From Sclerurus mexicanus (lineage: Eukaryota; Chordata; Aves; Passeriformes; Furnariidae): DNA of 64,000 bases. Under the pieces are notes generated by a model. That model saw only the letters and a list, made by a program, of their open reading frames with translations. It did no database searches and was not told where the DNA came from. Below, piece after piece: positions 62,709 to 64,000 of this stretch (position 1 is the stretch's first letter; every line of letters starts with the position of its first letter). The translations under genes and the position numbers were made by a program. The DNA is taken from assembly GCA_013396755.1 (NCBI GenBank), contig VWZF01007160.1, positions 62,001-126,000 of the forward strand. The letters run 5' to 3'.

Positions 62709-63109
62709 AATATGTGAGAGAGAAGGAATATCCTAATCTTATGGAAGATGTGGGAACAGAACAAAAGGCCTTCTTTGTTTTTGCTGCAGAAAGCAATCCT
62801 CAGTGATGTAAGTCCTCAAAAAGTTTTTGTATGCTGAAAAAGATTTTCTGTTAAACTCTTCTGAGTAAATTCATCTAGGGTGTATTAAGACAAATCTAGT
62901 TATATTGATCTATTACTTCTGCCTAAGCACTCAGTTTTCTTCAATTTAAAAACAACATAAGGGAGTAGGAAAACATTTAAGCAATGAGACATGACATACT
63001 ATACCATGATGTACTGTTGATTAATGTGTATCCCAGGTGGATGGCAAGTAAGACAAGTGCCTACACCATATGTGGCGAGTGCATTAATCAATATTAACAT
63101 GTATTAACA

Positions 63110-63545
63110 GGTAGAGAGAGAGGGTACTGAGGAAGAGCTGTTTCTGGAATCCAATCCTGCTGTGATGACAATGGGGGACTGAAACTTTTTGACACAAGAA
63201 GTCAGCCTGACCTCTGAGGCTGTGACCTTAAAAAAGCATGTGCATTTGATGAACACCATGCCACAGGATGTTGCAGATGCTAAAAGCTTACTTGGATTCA
63301 AGATGAAGCAGGGCAAGTTTGCAGATCAGAAATATTTTCAGGCTATAAATTCAAAGAAACATCTCCAGGTCAGGAAGTCTCTGAGCCACAAATGATTGGA
63401 AGCAGAGAGAGTGCCTAGGGAAGTACCACATATTGTGCACCCTGTTTTGATACTCTTTCCTAGACACTTCCTTTTGACAGCCATCAGGGACAGGTCAGAG
63501 AGCTACAGAGCTATATGGTATGACCCCATCCAGTGCTCTTATAGC
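63110..63545 (+). mobile_element. Ancient CR1 LINE 3' end, forward
   Basis: An old amniote CR1 tail. CAGGATGTTGCAGATGCTAA (about 63,265) and TTACTTGGATTCAAGATGAA encode the worn protein end MPQDVADAKSLLGFK (frame 63,189-63,395). This corresponds to the C-terminus of CR1-type ORF2. The 3' untranslated part follows: GGAAGTACCACATATTGTGC, TTTTGATACTCTTTCCTAGA, CCATCAGGGACAGG, and a degraded last phrase (GGTATGACCCCATCCAGTGC, about 63,517). The same family, inverted, is at 1.4-2.2 kb. The identification is by recalled wording. Confidence 0.75.
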
Positions 63546-64000
63546 CTTTTTTAATATCCTAAATTAAAGATGTACAACTAGTCCCCATACCTCCACTGAG
63601 CAACTGAATACGATGAAGACTCTTAGGTAACTGCCTCACTGCAAGCACTGGTAGGAATTCAGCATGATCTTCCACCACTGAGACCTGATACTACCAAGCA
63701 CCTGCTGCCAGCGATGTAGCAGCTCCCTTTTCAAAGTTCTGATGAGGCACAGAGCCTTGAGAGCTACTGTCTGCCTGAAGGTGGAAAACCAGCCAAGAGA
63801 CGTAAGTCAGTGCAGTACAAGGCACTTCAGAAACCCTATAGCACCACTGCTGCAGACATAGGAGAGGAGTGGGATCTCCCTTTTGGAACGAGGCAGCAGC
63901 TCTTGCTCTCCACTATCTCAGAAATAGCCCCATTTTCTACCCTGCTGGGCAGAAACCTTATAACTCAGCTGCCATATTAGGGAAGCCAAAGAAACAGCAA
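63546..64000. other. Unassigned sequence at window edge
   Basis: No feature recognised before the window ends. Confidence 0.5.

Larger units (their letters stand above)
60883..63109. other. Unassigned sequence with A/T homopolymers
   Basis: An A-rich run lies at 61,621-61,655 and a T17 run at 62,692-62,708. No gene, exon pair or further mobile element was recognised. Confidence 0.5.

Noticed and set aside
1..64000. CRISPR array, prophage, operon or tRNA cluster
   Set aside because: No spaced direct-repeat array, no dense open frames and no cloverleaf found by eye; sequence is vertebrate in character.

Overview
The window looks like bird genomic DNA. It contains several 5'-truncated CR1 LINE copies, including two with the 3'-end wording typical of avian CR1 (37.0-37.5 kb and 60.6-60.9 kb). 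It also has much older CR1/L3-like fragments and an LTR of a type I associate with birds. There are no Alu-, B1- or L1-like sequences, and codon-dense open frames are absent. The order or species cannot be fixed from this sequence. All family assignments rest on recalled similarity; no search was run.

I find no protein-coding gene, rRNA or tRNA. Open frames are short, at most 184 codons, overlap on both strands and resemble no family I know, apart from worn pieces of CR1 reverse-transcriptase C-termini. The window is best read as AT-rich intergenic or long-intron sequence (a gene desert).

Layout: 0.8 kb, a CTCF-like site beside an RFX X-box; 1.4-2.2 kb, ancient CR1 (minus); 4.6-5.1 kb, CR1 (minus) ending in a TA microsatellite; 6.7-7.3 kb, old CR1 (minus); 8.8 kb, a CTCF-like site; 16.8-17.6 kb, a block dense in homeodomain, GATA and E-box sites, the best candidate enhancer; 17.8 kb, an exon-like segment; 32.3-32.9 kb, a second candidate conserved noncoding block; 33.9-34.8 kb, L3-like CR1 (minus); 37.0-37.5 kb, CR1 (plus); 38.1 kb, a splice-flanked open segment; 48.7-49.0 kb, a third candidate regulatory block with an X-box and nuclear-receptor half-sites; 52.4-52.9 kb, a solo LTR with an intact 5-bp target duplication; 53.7 kb, a 16-bp inverted repeat; 54.9-56.1 kb, L3-like CR1 (minus); 59.1 kb, a tandem repeat inside a 13-bp inverted repeat; 60.1-60.4 kb, an LTR-like fragment; 60.6-60.9 kb, CR1 (plus); 63.1-63.5 kb, ancient CR1 3' end (plus).

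I see no operon-like, defence or otherwise novel multi-gene system. If the window has a function, it is most likely long-range regulation of a developmental gene outside it, through the blocks at 16.8-17.6, 32.3-32.9 and 48.7-49.0 kb. That is inference; cross-species alignment would decide it.
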